Made by a program: the position numbers and the translations under genes. From Nitriliruptoraceae bacterium (GTDB lineage: Bacteria > Actinomycetota > Nitriliruptoria > Nitriliruptorales > Nitriliruptoraceae), in contig SKNK01000069.1 in the NCBI GenBank assembly GCA_007120565.1, positions 1 through 5,867 of the forward strand: a stretch of DNA of 5,867 nt, given 5' to 3'. Below, piece by piece: positions 5,027 to 5,867 of this stretch; position 1 is the stretch's first letter, and each line of letters opens with the position of its first letter. The notes under the pieces are model-generated. The model was not told the origin of the DNA, ran no database searches, and saw only the letters and a program-made list of their open reading frames with translations.

Positions 5027-5608
5027 ATGATCGACCCCCGAGCGACGTTGCGTTCCACCACGGAGGTTGCCGGCTCCAACTACCTCGAGGTAGCGGGATG
5101 GTCGGAGTTCGTCGATCACCTCGGCGACGTCGAGGTGGTGGCGATCGCTCCGTCGTTGGCGCGTGCTCAAGCCCATCTCGTGGCGGCGCTGGAGGAACGG
5201 GGTGCCCGCGTGGTGATCCCGGATGGTGAGGATCCTGCGGCGCAGGTCGCTGACGTTCCGGTGGGGGTGACGTGGGCGGAGATGGCGATCGCGGAGACGG
5301 GCAGCCTGCTGATCTCGGAGCATGAACTCGGCGATCGTGTGGTGACGATGTTGTGCCGTCGGTTGGTCCAGCTCGTCGATGCCGACGCGATCGGGGCGCG
5401 GCTGGAAGCTGCCGCGGGCTGGATGCAGAGCCGGGCGGGGCAGCCGGGGTTCGCGTCGTTGATGACCGGGCCTTCGCGGACCGCCGACATCGAACGCAGC
5501 CTGACGATCGGGGTGCAGGGTCCCGACGAGGTGGATGTGGTCGTCCTGCTCGATACGGAGGTTCACGCCGATGCGGGGGCCGACTCGACGAGCGAGGTGT
5601 CCGCATGA
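5027..5608 (+). CDS. lutC: LutC-type LUD-domain protein, lactate utilisation
   Basis: A 193-residue LUD-domain protein of the LutC/YkgG type. LutC works with LutA and LutB in a cytoplasmic iron-sulfur complex that oxidises L-lactate to pyruvate. Family signatures are GVTWAEMAIAETGSLLISE (80-98), the DRVVTMLCRRLVQLVD segment (103-118), then MTGPSRTADIERSLTIGVQGPDEVDVVVL (146-174), where the GPSRTADIE motif and the closing HGP-like turn are typical. The region upstream of residue 20 is shorter than in many LutC proteins. No cysteine cluster is expected in this subunit. It overlaps lutB by ATGA, so the two are translated together. It is the first gene of its unit, divergent from the HesB-like gene; no lutA or regulator is seen in the window. 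The reading frame remains open far upstream, but that part is antisense to other genes. Confidence 0.88.
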   Translation: MIDPRATLRSTTEVAGSNYLEVAGWSEFVDHLGDVEVVAIAPSLARAQAHLVAALEERGARVVIPDGEDPAAQVADVPVGVTWAEMAIAETGSLLISEHELGDRVVTMLCRRLVQLVDADAIGARLEAAAGWMQSRAGQPGFASLMTGPSRTADIERSLTIGVQGPDEVDVVVLLDTEVHADAGADSTSEVSA

Positions 5609-5867
5609 GGCCGTTCGATGAACGCTACGCCGCGGCCTTGGCCGATCCGGACGTCCGGCAGGGGTTGACGTCCTTCCAGCGTGGTTGGCGGGACAGCCGG
5701 GATGCGGCGATCGGGGCGTTGGAGGCGCAGGAGGGCCGCTCCTTCGATGAGCTGCGTAGCGAGTTCGCGGGTATCAAGGACGAGATGCTTGCCGACCACG
5801 ACCGCTACCTCGACCGGTTCGTCGAGCAGGCCCAGGCTGCGGGTGCCGAGGTGACCATGGTCGGGAC
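5605..5867 (+). CDS. lutB: LutB-type iron-sulfur LUD protein, N-terminal part (runs off the right edge)
   Basis: The first 87 codons of a gene whose start overlaps the lutC stop as ATGA. The translation begins MRPFDERYAAALADPDVRQG and continues with an FQRGWRDSRDAAIGAL helix, a FDELRSEFAGIKDEMLADHDRYLDRFVEQAQ segment and AGAEVTMVG. This matches the N-terminal helical region of LutB/LldF-type proteins, in which a LUD domain is followed by a ferredoxin-like pair of 4Fe-4S clusters further along. LutB passes electrons during L-lactate oxidation. The cluster-binding cysteines lie beyond the window, so an intact gene cannot be confirmed. The order lutC then lutB is less common than lutA-lutB-lutC; lutA may follow to the right or be elsewhere. 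Confidence 0.82.
   Translation, partial: MRPFDERYAAALADPDVRQGLTSFQRGWRDSRDAAIGALEAQEGRSFDELRSEFAGIKDEMLADHDRYLDRFVEQAQAAGAEVTMVG

Noticed and set aside
4911..5606. 231-residue open frame on the minus strand opposite lutC
   Set aside because: The Pro/Arg/Ser-rich translation without family likeness is a shadow of lutC.

Overview
The window is GC-rich DNA with frequent GTG starts, short overlaps between genes, and protein families common in Actinobacteria. The codon use and proteins suggest a high-GC actinobacterium, perhaps one of the deeper lineages such as Acidimicrobiia or Nitriliruptoria. That placement is inference; no rRNA or other marker gene is present.

Left part (1-1424, minus strand): a compact cluster read towards the left edge. 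A GntR/UTRA transcriptional regulator (627-1424) overlaps an RpiB/LacAB-family sugar-phosphate isomerase (44-634), which overlaps by GTGA the first codons of a further gene that leaves the window (1-47). The isomerase has an N-terminal amphipathic helix plus linker absent from ordinary RpiB, and the next gene begins with a helix of the same kind (both start TEQ-hydrophobic). These look like encapsulation peptides of bacterial microcompartment (BMC) cargo. The window therefore probably holds the regulator-proximal end of a sugar-phosphate-utilising (SPU-type) BMC operon, with shell and other enzyme genes expected to the left. The regulator has a clear promoter whose geometry predicts a nearly leaderless transcript, overlapped by an inverted repeat that could be its own operator.

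Middle part: a small single-pass membrane protein (1583-1762) is divergent from the regulator and is followed by a long stem-loop. A DUF4287-type protein (2028-2696) follows on the plus strand and converges on an EamA/DMT-family exporter (2752-3732, minus).

Right part: a pentapeptide-repeat protein (3884-4510, minus) lies directly downstream of a cysteine-free HesB/IscA-like protein (4514-4813, minus). They share a reading frame separated only by one TAG, and the pentapeptide gene has no ATG, GTG or TTG start covering its first coils, so a CTG start or stop readthrough is suggested. Divergent from this pair, after a 213-bp regulatory gap, is a lutC-lutB pair (LUD-domain proteins of the L-lactate oxidation complex) joined by ATGA; lutB runs off the right edge.

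Outside the probable BMC operon the genes look like ordinary actinobacterial chromosome. No tRNA, rRNA, insertion sequence, phage gene or CRISPR array was seen, and no gap between genes exceeds 300 bases.
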